Of a DNA stretch of 64,000 nt, positions 45,112 through 55,567 are shown in pieces. The notes beneath the pieces are model-generated. The model had not been told where the DNA came from. It worked only from the letters and a program-made list of their open reading frames with translations, and ran no database searches. The translations under genes and the position numbers were made by a program. The DNA lies in assembly GCF_007096355.1 (NCBI RefSeq), contig NZ_VKDF01000004.1:310357-374356 (forward strand), written 5' to 3'. Position 1 is the first letter of the stretch. Each line of letters starts with the position of its first letter. This stretch comes from Paracoccus sp. M683 (GTDB lineage: Bacteria; Pseudomonadota; Alphaproteobacteria; Rhodobacterales; Rhodobacteraceae).

Positions 45112-45681
45112 ATGCAAGAAAAATCCAGCCGGACGCAGGCGGACCGCCGCGCAGCGACGCAACTGGCCTTGCTGGGTGCTGCGCGCGCGCTGTTTGCGGA
45201 TCGCGGTTATGCTGGTGTCGGTGCGCCCGAAATCGCCGAACTGGCGGGTGTCACGCGCGGCGCAATCACCCATCACTACGGGGACAAGGCCGGGTTGTTC
45301 CAAGCGGTTGTCCGGGCCGAGGCGCAGGCGGTGGCGGCTGTTCTGGCGGCGCTGCCCGATGGGCCGCTGGCCCTGCGCCAGGGTGCACGCCTGTGGTTTC
45401 AGGCGATGGCCGACAAGGGGCGGGTGCGCATCCTGCTGATCGACGGGCCGGCGGTGCTTGGCCCGTCGGAAATGGCGCGGATCGACGGCGCAACTGGCGG
45501 CGGGGCGCTGGCACAGGGGTTGGCGCAGGCGCTGCCCGGCAGTGACCCGGCCAAGCTGTCGGCCCTGGCCGACATGCTGTCAGCCGGCTTCGACCGCGCC
45601 GCACTGCGCATCGCCGAAGGCGCTAGGCCCGAACCCTATCAGGCCGGGATCGAGGATCTGATCGCCCGCGTGACTGCCTGA
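45112..45681 (+). CDS. TetR family transcriptional regulator of the adjacent VOC gene
   Basis: This 189-residue protein has the TetR helix-turn-helix (YAGVGAPEIAELAGVTRGAITHHYGDKAGLFQAVV, about 32-66) and a helical ligand domain. ATG 45112 gives a usual N-terminus; an earlier in-frame ATG at 45079 lies inside the operator. The overlapping palindromes just before it suggest it represses itself and the divergent VOC gene, a common self-regulated pair. Confidence 0.85.
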   Translation: MQEKSSRTQADRRAATQLALLGAARALFADRGYAGVGAPEIAELAGVTRGAITHHYGDKAGLFQAVVRAEAQAVAAVLAALPDGPLALRQGARLWFQAMADKGRVRILLIDGPAVLGPSEMARIDGATGGGALAQGLAQALPGSDPAKLSALADMLSAGFDRAALRIAEGARPEPYQAGIEDLIARVTA

Positions 45682-45733
45682 AAGGTCCGCAGACCGTGTC
45701 TGCCGCCATGGTTTTCAGCGGGGCGTGTGGCCC

Positions 45734-48418
45734 CTAGCTGTCTGTCTTGGCCTTGGCGGGGGCCTTCTTGGCGGTTTTCTTGGCGGCCGGCTTCTTTGCA
45801 GCCGGTTTCTTGGCAGCGGCTTTCTTTGCGGTCGCCTTTTTCGCCGGCGCTTTCGCCGCCTTGGCCGCGATCAGTTCCAACGCCTGTTCCATGGTAATGT
45901 CGTCAGGCGTCACGTCGCGGGGCAGGGTGGCGTTGACCTTTTCCCATTTGACATAAGGGCCATAGCGGCCATTCATCACCTGAATCACGCCGCCATCGGG
46001 GTGATCGCCAAGCTGGCGCAGGGGCGCGGCAGCCGCAGCCCGGCCGCGTGTCTGCTTGGCCGCCAGCACCTCGACCGCGCGGTTCATGCCGATGGTGAAC
46101 ACCTCATCGACCTCGGGCAGGTTGGCATATTTCGAGCCGTGCTTGACATAGGGGCCATAGCGCCCGATCCCGGCCTCGATCAGTTCGCCATCATCGGGAT
46201 GGGGGCCGATGGGGCGCGGCAGGTTCAGCAGCATCAGCGCGCGTTCCAGATCAAGGCTGGCCGGATCCCAGCCCTTCGGCAGCGAGGCGCGGGGCGGTTT
46301 GGGGGTTTCCTCGGTCGCATCGCCACGCTGGACATAGGGGCCAAAGCGCCCGGATTTCAGGCTGATTTCGTCGCCATTATCGTCACCCAGGATACGATCA
46401 CCCATGGCCTCTTCGCCATCGGGCGCCGAAAGCGGCCGGGTATAGCGGCAATCGGGATAGCGCGTGCAGCCGATGAAAGCCCCGCCCGACCGCGCGGTTT
46501 TCAGGTTCAGCCGGCCCTGATGGCACAGCGGGCATTCGCGCGGATCGCCGCCATCGGCGCGCGCCGGATACAGATGCGGCGCAAGCGCGTCGTCGATCGC
46601 CTGCAACACCTCACTGATGCGCAACTCGCTGGTGCCTTCCAGCGCCTTGGTGAAATCGCGCCAGAACCGGCCAAGAACCTCGCGCCACATCAGGTCGCCG
46701 GCGCTGATCTCGTCCAGTTCGTTTTCCAGATCCGCAGTGAAGTCATAGCTGACATAGCGCGGGAAATACTTGACCAGAAAGGCCGTGACCAACCGGCCCT
46801 TATCCTCGGGAATCAGGCGGTTCTTGTCCTTGCGGACATAGTCGCGGTCCTGAATCGTGGTGACGATGCTGGCATAGGTCGAGGGGCGCCCGATGCCCAG
46901 TTCTTCCATCCGCTTGACCAGCGTGGCCTCGGTATAGCGGGGCGGGGGCTGGGTGAAATGCTGGCGTGCGGCGGTGGCGGCGCTGTCATCGGCCAGCATG
47001 CCGGGCGCGGTCAACTGCCCCTTGGGCGCATCGGGCAGGTCGCCGCCCTTGTCGCGGGCGCGGGTCAGTTCATCGTCAAAGGCCTTGGCGACCTTGCGGG
47101 CAGCTTCGCCCTGCGTGATCGCGGGCAGGCGGTTGCCATCCTCGCCCTCGTCATCGTCGCGGCCCTGATCATAGACCCTGAGGAAACCGTCAAACAGCAT
47201 GACCTGCCCGGTCGCACGCAGACCGACCTGTCCGTCGGCGCTGGCGATTTCCACGGTGGTGCGTTCCATCCGCGCGGCTTCCATCTGGCTGGCGATGGTG
47301 CGCTTCCAGATCAGGTCGTACAACTTCCGCTGATCATCGGCCGAGACCTTCAGCTTGTCGGGCGACAGCATCATGTCGGTCGGGCGAATACATTCATGCG
47401 CCTCCTGCGCATTCTTGGCCTTGTTCTTGTACATGCGCGGCGATTTCGGCAGGTAATCGGCGCCAAAACGGGCCTTGATCGCATCGCGCGCCGACATCAC
47501 CGCCTCGGGTGCCATGTCGATGCCGTCGGTCCGCATATAGGTGATATACCCCGCCTCATACAGGCGCTGCGCGGTGGACATGCAGGCCTTGGCACCCATG
47601 CCCAGCTTGCGGCTGGCTTCCTGTTGCAGGGTCGAGGTCATGAAGGGCGGCCAGGGATTGCGGCTGGCGGGCTTGGCGCTGACCTCGGTGACGCGCAGAT
47701 CGCGGCTGGCCACGGCGCTGACAGCCATGGCGGCGGTGTCAGCGGTGGGCAGGTCGTAACGATCCAGCTTCTTGCCGGCCAGACTGGTCAGCGTGGCGTC
47801 ATATTCATCGCCGCCGGGCGTGGCCAGGCGGGCATGGACCGACCAGTATTCGCGGGCCTTGAAGGCCTCTATCTCCATCTCGCGGTCGACGATGACGCGC
47901 AGGGCGACCGATTGCACCCGACCGGCAGATTTCGCGCCCGGCAGCTTGCGCCACAACACCGGCGACAGGTTGAAACCGACCAGATAATCCAGCGCGCGCC
48001 GGGCCAGATAGGCATCGACCAGCGGCTGGTCGATCTTGCGGGGATTGGCCATGGCCTCGGTCACGGCATTCTTGGTGATGGCGTTGAAGGTGACGCGGTT
48101 CACCTCGCTGCCCTTTTTCAACGAGGATTGCAGCGCCTCCAGCAGGTGCCAGCTGATCGCCTCGCCCTCGCGGTCGGGGTCGGTGGCCAGAATCAGGTTC
48201 TGGTCATTCTTCAGCGCGTCCTTGATCGCCTTCAGGTGCTTCTTGCTGTCTGACGCGACCTCCCATTTCATGCTGAAATCGGCATCGGGATCGACGCTGC
48301 CATCCTTGGGCGGCAGGTCGCGGACATGGCCGAAAGAGGCCAGCACGCGATAGTCGCCGCCAAGATATTTCTCGATGGTTTTGGCCTTGGCCGGGGATTC
48401 GACGACAACGACGGGCAT
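45734..48418 (-). CDS. topA: DNA topoisomerase I
   Basis: TopA relaxes negative supercoils. The 894-residue protein opens MPVVVVESPAKAKTIEKYLG (TOPRIM), has the active Tyr in YITYMRTDG near residue 297, one CPLC-type zinc motif (RECPLCHQGRL, then TRYPDC), several KxGRFGPYVQRG repeats, and a Lys/Ala-rich tail (KKATAKKAAAKKPAAKK...), which in relatives binds DNA or RNA polymerase. A TTG 6 bases upstream is also possible. Plus-strand frames across this gene are shadows. Confidence 0.96.
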   Translation of the reverse strand: MPVVVVESPAKAKTIEKYLGGDYRVLASFGHVRDLPPKDGSVDPDADFSMKWEVASDSKKHLKAIKDALKNDQNLILATDPDREGEAISWHLLEALQSSLKKGSEVNRVTFNAITKNAVTEAMANPRKIDQPLVDAYLARRALDYLVGFNLSPVLWRKLPGAKSAGRVQSVALRVIVDREMEIEAFKAREYWSVHARLATPGGDEYDATLTSLAGKKLDRYDLPTADTAAMAVSAVASRDLRVTEVSAKPASRNPWPPFMTSTLQQEASRKLGMGAKACMSTAQRLYEAGYITYMRTDGIDMAPEAVMSARDAIKARFGADYLPKSPRMYKNKAKNAQEAHECIRPTDMMLSPDKLKVSADDQRKLYDLIWKRTIASQMEAARMERTTVEIASADGQVGLRATGQVMLFDGFLRVYDQGRDDDEGEDGNRLPAITQGEAARKVAKAFDDELTRARDKGGDLPDAPKGQLTAPGMLADDSAATAARQHFTQPPPRYTEATLVKRMEELGIGRPSTYASIVTTIQDRDYVRKDKNRLIPEDKGRLVTAFLVKYFPRYVSYDFTADLENELDEISAGDLMWREVLGRFWRDFTKALEGTSELRISEVLQAIDDALAPHLYPARADGGDPRECPLCHQGRLNLKTARSGGAFIGCTRYPDCRYTRPLSAPDGEEAMGDRILGDDNGDEISLKSGRFGPYVQRGDATEETPKPPRASLPKGWDPASLDLERALMLLNLPRPIGPHPDDGELIEAGIGRYGPYVKHGSKYANLPEVDEVFTIGMNRAVEVLAAKQTRGRAAAAAPLRQLGDHPDGGVIQVMNGRYGPYVKWEKVNATLPRDVTPDDITMEQALELIAAKAAKAPAKKATAKKAAAKKPAAKKPAAKKTAKKAPAKAKTDS

Positions 48419-48486
48419 GGGCAAACTCTTGGCACTGCAATTGGGCCGGGAACATGGGCAGCATGACGGGCGCTGTCAACCGGGGG

Positions 48487-48876
48487 TTACGGCCCGGCCG
48501 GATGAGCAAGCTCGACCAGGTTGCCATCGGGGTCGCGCAGATAGAGGGAAATGACCGGCCCGGCGGCGCCGGTTCGCGGCACCGGCCCTTCCTCGATGGC
48601 GATGCCCGCGCGGGTCAGAACGGTCTGGGTCGTCGCGGCGGTGCCATCCACCAGAAAGCAAAGATCGGCCGAACCGGGCAGGGGGCTGGCGGCCTTGGGT
48701 TCGAATTCGTGACCGGCCAGATGCAGGTTGATCTTCTGCCGACCGAAATGCAGCGCCAGCCGACCGGCGCCGAACTGCCGCGGCGTCATCCCAAGCACAT
48801 CGCGATAGAACGCGACGGTCCGGTCGATGTCGCGGACCGTCAGCACCAGATGGTCCAGACCCGAGATTGTCATCAT
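48487..48876 (-). CDS. VOC family protein (glyoxalase/bleomycin-resistance type)
   Basis: This 129-residue protein has the VOC signatures MTISGLDHLVLTVRDIDRTVAFYRDVLGM at the start (His as a metal ligand), NLHLAGHEFEPK in the middle and SLYLRDPDGNLVEL at the end (Glu ligand). It resembles small fosfomycin- or bleomycin-type proteins but the substrate is unknown. It is 68 bases after topA in the same direction. ATG 48876 is chosen; 48873 is equally possible. Confidence 0.85.
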   Translation of the reverse strand: MMTISGLDHLVLTVRDIDRTVAFYRDVLGMTPRQFGAGRLALHFGRQKINLHLAGHEFEPKAASPLPGSADLCFLVDGTAATTQTVLTRAGIAIEEGPVPRTGAAGPVISLYLRDPDGNLVELAHPAGP

Positions 48877-49022
48877 CGTTGCATCCCCGCCGCTTGGTCC
48901 TTGGTGCCTTGCCCCGGTCATACACGGGATGCGCCAGCAGGAAAATCAGGCCCGGATCGGTCAAGTGCCAATGGCGGGCTGGCGGGTTGCCGGGCTGGCG
49001 GGCGGAAACAGGGCCGATGCGG

Positions 49023-50237
49023 TCAGCTGCGCGCCAGCCGGCCGCCAGAAAGCCGCGTCAGCAACCCCTGAAGTTCCAGCGACAGGATTGCGCTGTTGGC
49101 GATTGATGCCGGCACGCCGAGGCGACGGATCAGATCATCCTCGTCACTGGGGCTGGGTGACAGCCATGCCATGATCCGCGCCTCCAGATTGACAGGGCCG
49201 CCCGAATCGCGCGGCCGTGACGGCGCTGTCATGGCCTGCGGCTGCGACGGGACAGGCGGGATCTGCCGCCTGGCAAGTCCGGCGGGTGCGGCGGCATGAC
49301 GCGCGGTCGGGATGGCCGACGCGGTTGGGCCGGCAGGATCCTGCATGCCTTTGCCGGCGGCGATGACATCAGCGGCGCTGCGGACCAGAACCGCGCCATC
49401 GCGGATCAGCGCGTTACAGCCGGCGGCACGTGCATCCATCGGATGCCCCGGCACCGCCATCACCTCGCGCCCCTGATCCAGCGCGTTCTTGGCCGTGATC
49501 AGGCTGCCGGACCGATGTGCGGCCTCGATCACCACGACGGCATGGGACAAGCCGCTGATGATGCGGTTTCGCATCGGGAAATGTCGGGCTGCCGGCTCGA
49601 CCCCTGGCGGCTGTTCGGAAAGCAAGGCGCCCTTCTCGGCGATCTGGGCGGCCAGAATCACGTTCTCGGCGGGATAGATCTTGTCGATACCACCGGCCAT
49701 CACCGCAACCGTGCCCGTTGCCAGCGCTGCGTTATGGGCGGCCGTGTCGATGCCTCGGGCCAGTCCCGCCACGACACAATGCCCGGCCTCGCCCAGGCCG
49801 GCGGCCATGCCGCGTGCCATGCGCAACCCAAGGGACGAGGCATTGCGCGCCCCGATCACGGCAATGCAGCTGCCATTCAGCCAACCGGGGTCGCCACGCA
49901 GCCACAGCACCGGTGGCGCGTCGTCGATCTCGCGCAGCGCCGCCGGGTAATCGGGATGATCGCAGCGGATCAGCCTGGCCCCGGCACGACGACCGGCGCG
50001 CAGTTCGGCCTCGGCCATGCCTTCGGTGCAGGTTTCATAGCTGTCGATGCCGGCATCGCGGGCCAGTCCCGGCAGGACATCCAGCGCCGCCGCGACCGAG
50101 CCATGTTCGCCGATCAGGCGATGAAATGTCGCCGGACCAACCCGGCGAGAGCGGATGAGGCGAAGAAAGCTGAGATCATCTTCCTTCGCGGTGGGTGGGG
50201 TGTTGGGGGTGTCGAAAGAAAACGTTCCTATCGTCAT
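49023..50237 (-). CDS. dprA: DNA processing protein DprA
   Basis: DprA loads RecA on incoming single-stranded DNA in natural transformation and is widespread. The 404-residue protein has the Rossmann-like core AVIGARNASSLGLRMARGMAAGL, VVAGLARGIDTAAHNAAL, the signature GGIDKIYPAEN, RSGSLITAKNALDQGREVMAVPG, and a C-terminal winged domain. A long Ala/Pro linker precedes the C-terminus. ATG 50237 is used; an earlier in-frame ATG at 50264 is possible. No com genes are near. Confidence 0.95.
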   Translation of the reverse strand: MTIGTFSFDTPNTPPTAKEDDLSFLRLIRSRRVGPATFHRLIGEHGSVAAALDVLPGLARDAGIDSYETCTEGMAEAELRAGRRAGARLIRCDHPDYPAALREIDDAPPVLWLRGDPGWLNGSCIAVIGARNASSLGLRMARGMAAGLGEAGHCVVAGLARGIDTAAHNAALATGTVAVMAGGIDKIYPAENVILAAQIAEKGALLSEQPPGVEPAARHFPMRNRIISGLSHAVVVIEAAHRSGSLITAKNALDQGREVMAVPGHPMDARAAGCNALIRDGAVLVRSAADVIAAGKGMQDPAGPTASAIPTARHAAAPAGLARRQIPPVPSQPQAMTAPSRPRDSGGPVNLEARIMAWLSPSPSDEDDLIRRLGVPASIANSAILSLELQGLLTRLSGGRLARS

Positions 50238-50313
50238 CACTGCCCTCGCCTCATCCTGGAACAAGGTTTAGCGCGGCAATGGTTAACAACAGGTTAGCGC
50301 GGAAAAGAAATTC

Positions 50314-51735
50314 TCAGGCAGCTGATCCGCCCACCGTCAGGCCGCCAATCATCAGCGTGGGCTGGCCCACGCCGACCGGTACCCATTGCCCCTGCTTGCC
50401 GCAATTACCCATGCCGGGGTCCAGCGCCATGTCGTTTCCGATGGCGCGGACCTGCCGCAGCGCGGTGGCCCCGTCGCCGATCAGCGTGGCGCCGCGAATC
50501 GGATCGCCGACCACGCCATCTTTCACGCGATAGGCCTCGGTGCAGCTGAACACGAACTTGCCATTGGTGATGTCGACCTGCCCGCCGCCAAAGCCGACGG
50601 CATAGATGCCATCCTTCAGGTCGGCCAGAATCGCCGCCGGCTCGGCATCGCCGCCGGGCATATAGGTATTGGTCATGCGTGGCATGGGCGTATGGGCAAA
50701 GCTTTCGCGACGACCGTTGCCGGTCGGGGCCACGCCCATCAGCCGGGCATTCTGCCGGTCCTGCATATAGCCCACCAGAATGCCGTCCTCGATCAGCACG
50801 TTGCGGGCAGGGGGCGTACCCTCGTCATCGACGGACAGGCTGCCGCGACGGTCGGGAATGGTGCCGTCATCGACCACGGTGACACCGGGGGCGGCCACAC
50901 GCTGCCCCATCAGCCCGGCAAAGGCCGAGGCTTTCTTGCGGTTGAAATCACCCTCCAGCCCGTGACCCACGGCCTCGTGCAGCAGGATGCCGGGCCAGCC
51001 GGGGCCAAGCACCACGTCCATCACCCCCGCAGGCGCCGGAACCGAGCGCAGGTTGACCAGCGCGATGCGAAGTGCCTCGTCCACCAGGCCGCGCCAATGG
51101 GCGGGATCCACCAGCCCGTCAATGCCGATCCGACCACCGCCACCGGCATGACCGGATTCGCGGCGGTCATTGTTTTCGACGATGACTGCGACATTCAGTC
51201 GCGCCATGGGGCGGATATCGGTGACCAGACCGCCCTCGGGGCGCAGAATCGCCACCTCTTGCAGCGAGGTCGAGATCGAGGCGGTGACCTGCACCACCCG
51301 CGGATCGGCGGCGCGGGCATAGGCGTCGATTGCGCGCAGGGTTTCGATGCGGCGGGCAATGGTGACATTTCCGGCCGGGTCAAGCGGCGCGTAAAGATCG
51401 GGGCCGCGCGGCGCCGGCGGATCGGCCAGAATGCCACCACCCGCGCCCACGGCCAGTCGCGCGGTTTCGGCGGCACGGCGCAGCGCTGGCAGCGAAATAT
51501 CGGTCGAATGGGCATAGCCGGTCACCTCGCCGCGAACGGCGCGCAGGCCAAACCCCTGCTGGGCGGTATAGCCCGAATTCCGCAGCCGGCCATCGTCGAA
51601 CACCAATGTCTCGGCGGTCGAGCGTTCCATGAACAACTCGCCATCCTCGGCCCCGGCGACCGCATCCTGCAAAATCGCCAGTGCGGCATCGCGGTCCAGG
51701 TGATCTTCGAAGGGGGAAAAGGGCTTGCGCGGCAT
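50314..51735 (-). CDS. tldD: Metalloprotease TldD
   Basis: TldD with TldE forms a zinc protease that processes peptides and antitoxins. The 473-residue protein has the HEAVGHGLEGD zinc motif near residue 253, GTIPDRRGSLSVDDEGTP, NARLMG, TNTYMPGG and MALDPGMGNCGK, all family signatures. ATG 51735 is chosen because AAAGGA lies just before it. It diverges from ctaC, 170 bases away. TldE is not in the window. Confidence 0.96.
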   Translation of the reverse strand: MPRKPFSPFEDHLDRDAALAILQDAVAGAEDGELFMERSTAETLVFDDGRLRNSGYTAQQGFGLRAVRGEVTGYAHSTDISLPALRRAAETARLAVGAGGGILADPPAPRGPDLYAPLDPAGNVTIARRIETLRAIDAYARAADPRVVQVTASISTSLQEVAILRPEGGLVTDIRPMARLNVAVIVENNDRRESGHAGGGGRIGIDGLVDPAHWRGLVDEALRIALVNLRSVPAPAGVMDVVLGPGWPGILLHEAVGHGLEGDFNRKKASAFAGLMGQRVAAPGVTVVDDGTIPDRRGSLSVDDEGTPPARNVLIEDGILVGYMQDRQNARLMGVAPTGNGRRESFAHTPMPRMTNTYMPGGDAEPAAILADLKDGIYAVGFGGGQVDITNGKFVFSCTEAYRVKDGVVGDPIRGATLIGDGATALRQVRAIGNDMALDPGMGNCGKQGQWVPVGVGQPTLMIGGLTVGGSAA

Positions 51736-51865
51736 GGAAAGGTCCTTTTGGGCCGGAAAATTCGTTGCCAAGACATTCCTACGTCTTGCCGGATCGGCTG
51801 AGATATGGTCATAGAACGGTCACTGAGCAAGGAAAAGGGGCGGCCGGTGGCGGCCCTTGACCCAT

Positions 51866-51885
51866 GCGCGGCCCGCCGGCCGCGC
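51866..51885 (+). promoter_or_regulatory. Hairpin in the ctaC leader
   Basis: GCGCGGCC and GGCCGCGC form a perfect 8-bp stem with a 4-base loop, 20 bases before the ctaC ATG. It would be in the 5' untranslated region and may influence translation. No known RNA family was recognised. Confidence 0.4.
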
Positions 51886-51905
51886 CAAGGCAACGGGATG
51901 GGACG

Positions 51906-52880
51906 ATGGCAAAAGCGATGATTCGCCGTGCAACCGCGGCAGTAACAGGTTTCGCGGCGGGTGGATTGGCGGCGACAGCCGGCTTTGCGCAAGACGTGCT
52001 GGGCGAGCTGCCGACAATCGGCAAGCCCGTGAATGGCGCGATGGGCTTTCAGCCGGCAGTGACCGAGATCGCCCAACAGCAGCAATGGCTGGATCACTTC
52101 GTGCTGGTGATCATCGCGGTGATCACCGTGTTTGTCTGCGCGCTGCTGCTGATCGTGATCCTGCGCTATAACAGCCGGGTGAATCCGGTTCCGGCCAAGT
52201 TCACCCACAACACCCCGATCGAGATCGCCTGGACGCTGGTGCCGGTGCTGATCCTGATCACCATCGGTGTCTTTTCGCTGCCGCGACTGTTCTATTCGCA
52301 GGAAATGCCGGCGAACCCCGACCTGGTGATCAAGGCCATCGGCAACCAGTGGTACTGGTCCTATGAATATCCCGATAACGGCCTCAGCTTCGACAGCATC
52401 ATGCTGGCCGAGGACGAACTGGCCGATTACGGCTATGCGCCCGACGAACATCTGCTGGCGACCGATACCGCCGTTGTCGTGCCGGTGGGCAAGGACGTTC
52501 TGGTTCAGGTCACCGCCAACGACGTGATCCACGCCTGGACCGTCCCGGCCTTTGCCGTCAAGCAGGATGCCGTGCCGGGCCGGATCGCGCAGCTGTGGTT
52601 CAATGTCGAAAAAGAGGGCATCTATTTCGGCCAGTGCAGCGAGCTTTGCGGCATCAACCATTCCTACATGCCGATCGTGGTAAAGGCCGTTTCGCAGGAC
52701 AAGTTCGAGGCCTGGGTCGCCGAGCAGGGCGGCACGCTGGGTGACGAAGAGGCCGTTGCCGAGGCCGAGGTGCCCGCCGGCGCCGCAGCCGCGGCCGAGG
52801 TCTCGGTCGAGGAAGTCGCCGCCGAAGAGGCTGCTGAAGAACCCGCCGCCGAAGGCGAAGCCGCGCCGGCCGGCAACTGA
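51906..52880 (+). CDS. ctaC: Cytochrome c oxidase subunit II (aa3 type)
   Basis: Subunit II takes electrons from cytochrome c via CuA. The 324-residue protein has a signal peptide, two membrane segments (about 65-90 and 105-128), the aromatic [11 protein letters not shown] region, and the CuA ligands Cys244, Glu246, Cys248, His252 and Met255. A Glu/Ala-rich tail of about 45 residues follows, absent from most relatives outside this group. A leader hairpin lies 20 bases before it. It starts the cta cluster. Confidence 0.97.
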   Translation: MAKAMIRRATAAVTGFAAGGLAATAGFAQDVLGELPTIGKPVNGAMGFQPAVTEIAQQQQWLDHFVLVIIAVITVFVCALLLIVILRYNSRVNPVPAKFTHNTPIEIAWTLVPVLILITIGVFSLPRLFYSQEMPANPDLVIKAIGNQWYWSYEYPDNGLSFDSIMLAEDELADYGYAPDEHLLATDTAVVVPVGKDVLVQVTANDVIHAWTVPAFAVKQDAVPGRIAQLWFNVEKEGIYFGQCSELCGINHSYMPIVVKAVSQDKFEAWVAEQGGTLGDEEAVAEAEVPAGAAAAAEVSVEEVAAEEAAEEPAAEGEAAPAGN

Positions 52881-52888
52881 ACCGGCCG

Positions 52889-53809
52889 ATGGCGGATATT
52901 CACACATATGAAGGCGCCCCCGAGGCAGAGTTTGGCGACTATGTCGCGCTGTTGAAGCCTCGGGTCATGTCGTTGGTGGTGTTCACGGCCTTTGTCGGGC
53001 TGTGGATCGCGCCGGTGCATGTCCATCCTTTCGTGGCCTTCTGCGCGGTGCTGTTCATCGCGCTTGGCGGCGGTGCGTCGGGCGCGCTGAACATGTGGTA
53101 TGACGCCGATATCGACGCGGTCATGCGCCGCACGGCGGGCCGGCCGATCCCGGCTGGCCGAGTCGCCCGCCCCGAGGCGCTGGCCGTCGGGCTGGCGCTG
53201 TCGGGCCTTTCGGTGATGATGCTGGGGCTGGTCGCGAACTGGTTCGCGGCCGGGTTTCTGGCCTTTACCATCTTCTTCTATGCCGTGGTCTATACGATCT
53301 GGCTGAAACGCTCGACGCCGCAGAACATCGTGATCGGCGGGGCGGCAGGCGCCTTCCCCCCGATGATTGGCTGGGCCTGTGCGACGGGTGGGATCAGCCT
53401 TGAATCGGTGCTGATGTTTGCGCTGATCTTCTTCTGGACGCCCCCCCATTTCTGGGCGCTGGCGCTGTTCATGAAGGAAGATTACCACAAGGCCGGCGTG
53501 CCGATGCTGACCGTTACCCACGGCCGCGCGGCGACACGCCGCCACATCTTTGCCTATACGCTGGTGCTGGCGCCTTTCGCGATCTGGCTGGGGCTGACCT
53601 CGGTTGGCGGGGCGTTCTACATGGCCGTTTCGGTGCTGCTGAACGCATTGTTCATCCTGGGCGGCTGGCGCATCCTGAAGCGGGACGAGGTCGCGGCCGA
53701 GGCCGATGGCTATGGCGTCGAGAAGCGTTATTTCAAACTGTCGCTTTACTATCTGTTCCTGCATTTCCTTGCGCTGCTGGTTCAGCACTGGATCGGAGGA
53801 GGCTGGTAG
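52889..53809 (+). CDS. ctaB: Protoheme IX farnesyltransferase
   Basis: CtaB attaches farnesyl to haem b, making haem O for the oxidase. The 306-residue protein has about nine membrane segments and the UbiA prenyltransferase motif [23 protein letters not shown] near residue 70, with a second Asp-rich region at about 195 ([12 protein letters not shown]). It is 8 bases after ctaC, as in Paracoccus-type clusters. Confidence 0.96.
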   Translation: MADIHTYEGAPEAEFGDYVALLKPRVMSLVVFTAFVGLWIAPVHVHPFVAFCAVLFIALGGGASGALNMWYDADIDAVMRRTAGRPIPAGRVARPEALAVGLALSGLSVMMLGLVANWFAAGFLAFTIFFYAVVYTIWLKRSTPQNIVIGGAAGAFPPMIGWACATGGISLESVLMFALIFFWTPPHFWALALFMKEDYHKAGVPMLTVTHGRAATRRHIFAYTLVLAPFAIWLGLTSVGGAFYMAVSVLLNALFILGGWRILKRDEVAAEADGYGVEKRYFKLSLYYLFLHFLALLVQHWIGGGW

Positions 53810-54061
53810 ATGGCGCTGCATACCGAACATGAAATTCACCGCCGCCGCCGGTCGCGCAATGTCGGCCTGGGGCTGGTGCTGATCGCCTTTGTCGTCCTTG
53901 TCTTTGCCTTGACCATCGTGAAGGTGCAGAGTGGTGACATGATGGAAGGGTTCGACCATCAGCCGCGCGTCTCGGAACTGCCGCGCGAAGAGCCGGCGTC
54001 CCAAGAACCCGCGACCGAAGCCGCGCCCGCAGTCACCGCCGCGCCGGAGGACAGCCAATGA
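53810..54061 (+). CDS. Small membrane protein between ctaB and ctaG (CoxF-like)
   Basis: This 83-residue protein has one N-terminal membrane segment ([22 protein letters not shown], about 19-40) after a basic start, then a Pro/Glu/Ala-rich tail. It begins directly after the ctaB stop and overlaps ctaG by 4 bases. The same small gene sits at this place in other alphaproteobacterial cta clusters, where it is thought to be an oxidase assembly factor. Name and function are tentative. Confidence 0.7.
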   Translation: MALHTEHEIHRRRRSRNVGLGLVLIAFVVLVFALTIVKVQSGDMMEGFDHQPRVSELPREEPASQEPATEAAPAVTAAPEDSQ

Positions 54062-54621
54062 CCCGTGAAAAGCGCACAGTAAGCATGCTGGTCGGCGTCG
54101 TGGTGCTGATGGGGGCGCTGTCCTGGGCTGCCGTGCCCTTCTATAACTGGTTTTGCAAGGTGACCGGCTATGGCGGCACCACCCAGGTCGCCGAAAAGCC
54201 CTCGGATACGGTCATCGACGAGGTGGTGCGCGTCCGCTTTGACGCGAATGTCGACAACAATCTCGACTGGACCTTCCGTCCCATGCAGAACAAGATGGAA
54301 CTGAAGATCGGCGAGAACGCATTGGCCTTTTACGAGGCGATCAACACCTCGGACCAGCCGATCACCGGCACCGCCAGTTTCAATGTGGCGCCCGAGGTGG
54401 CCGGATATTACTTCATCAAGGTCGAATGCTTCTGCTTTACCGAGCAGACATTGCAGCCGGGCGAGCGGATCGAAATGCCGGTCAGCTTCTATGTCGACCC
54501 GGAACTGGTGGGCGACCGCGACGCGAAATGGGTGCGGGACATCACCTTGTCCTATACCTTCCACCGCACGGAACCCAAGCAGGCAGCGCTGGACGCAGCG
54601 CCCGCCGAAGCCGTAAACTGA
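54058..54621 (+). CDS. ctaG: Cytochrome c oxidase copper chaperone CtaG/Cox11
   Basis: CtaG delivers copper to CuB of subunit I. The 187-residue protein has an N-terminal membrane anchor (about 8-30, [25 protein letters not shown]) and the copper site [12 protein letters not shown] near residue 120. It overlaps the small upstream gene (ATGA) and is followed 27 bases on by ctaE. Confidence 0.96.
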   Translation: MTREKRTVSMLVGVVVLMGALSWAAVPFYNWFCKVTGYGGTTQVAEKPSDTVIDEVVRVRFDANVDNNLDWTFRPMQNKMELKIGENALAFYEAINTSDQPITGTASFNVAPEVAGYYFIKVECFCFTEQTLQPGERIEMPVSFYVDPELVGDRDAKWVRDITLSYTFHRTEPKQAALDAAPAEAVN

Positions 54622-54648
54622 CGAATAAAAGGAACGACGGGGCTGAAC

Positions 54649-55449
54649 ATGGCGCACGCGAAGAACCACGACTACCATATCCTACCGCCGTCGATCTGGC
54701 CGTTGATCGGCGCCGTATCGACATTCGTCATGCTGTTCGGTGGCGTGATGTGGATGCAGGATCATGGCCCCTGGATGTTCCTGATGGGCCTGGCCGGTGT
54801 TCTTTACACGATGTTCGCCTGGTGGGCTGACGTCGTCCACGAAGGCGAAGAGGGCGACCATACTCCGGTTGTCCGCATCGGCCTGCAATACGGCTTCATC
54901 CTGTTCATCATGTCCGAGGTGATGTTCTTTGTCGCCTGGTTCTGGGCCTTCTTCAAGAACGCGCTTTATCCGATGGGGCCGGACAGCCCGATCAAGGACG
55001 GCGTCTGGCCGCCCGCCGGGATCGAAACCTTTGACCCCTGGCATCTGCCGCTGATCAACACGCTGATCCTGCTGCTGTCGGGCGTTGCCGTGACCTGGGC
55101 GCACCATGCCTTTGTCCATGACAATGACCGCAAGACCACGATCCGGGGCCTGGCCATCGCTGTTGTGCTGGGCGTGTTCTTCACCATCCTTCAGGCCTAT
55201 GAATACAGCCACGCGGCCTTCGGTCTCAGTGGCAACGTCTATGGCGCCGTGTTCTTCATGGCCACGGGCTTCCACGGTTTCCACGTGATCATCGGGACCA
55301 TTTTCCTGCTGGTCTGCCTTGTCCGCTTCCAGCGTGGTCAGATGACGCAGGAAAATCATGTCGGCTTCGAGGCCGCTGCCTGGTACTGGCACTTCGTCGA
55401 CGTGGTCTGGCTGTTCCTGTTCTTCGCGATCTATATCTGGGGCCGCTAA
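54649..55449 (+). CDS. ctaE: Cytochrome c oxidase subunit III
   Basis: Subunit III of aa3 oxidase stabilises proton uptake in subunit I. The 266-residue protein has seven membrane segments, [49 protein letters not shown] and the C-terminal [21 protein letters not shown], all family-typical. It ends the cta cluster; a hairpin with a T-rich tail follows 29 bases on. Confidence 0.97.
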   Translation: MAHAKNHDYHILPPSIWPLIGAVSTFVMLFGGVMWMQDHGPWMFLMGLAGVLYTMFAWWADVVHEGEEGDHTPVVRIGLQYGFILFIMSEVMFFVAWFWAFFKNALYPMGPDSPIKDGVWPPAGIETFDPWHLPLINTLILLLSGVAVTWAHHAFVHDNDRKTTIRGLAIAVVLGVFFTILQAYEYSHAAFGLSGNVYGAVFFMATGFHGFHVIIGTIFLLVCLVRFQRGQMTQENHVGFEAAAWYWHFVDVVWLFLFFAIYIWGR

Positions 55450-55477
55450 GCAGCGCTGCCACGAATAAATTGAACCG

Positions 55478-55509
55478 AGGCGCGGGGGAAACTCCGCGCC
55501 TTTCTTCTT
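55478..55509 (+). terminator. Intrinsic terminator after ctaE
   Basis: AGGCGCGG and CCGCGCCT form an 8-bp stem (55478-55485 with 55494-55501), followed by TTCTTCTT. It lies 28 bases past the ctaE stop, ending the cta transcript before the downstream interrupted gene and surf1. Confidence 0.85.
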
Positions 55510-55567
55510 GGTGATGTCGGGATACGGCTTCGCCGGCCCTTGTGAGAGAAGCGGTCATTCACGTCGG

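Noticed and set aside
45689..45734. Short stems GCAGAC/GTCTGC and GGGGC/GCCCC between TetR and topA
   Set aside because: Short and without T-runs, too weak to call terminators with confidence.
45725..48253. 842-codon plus-strand open frame across topA
   Set aside because: Shadow of topA; no start signal and no domain.
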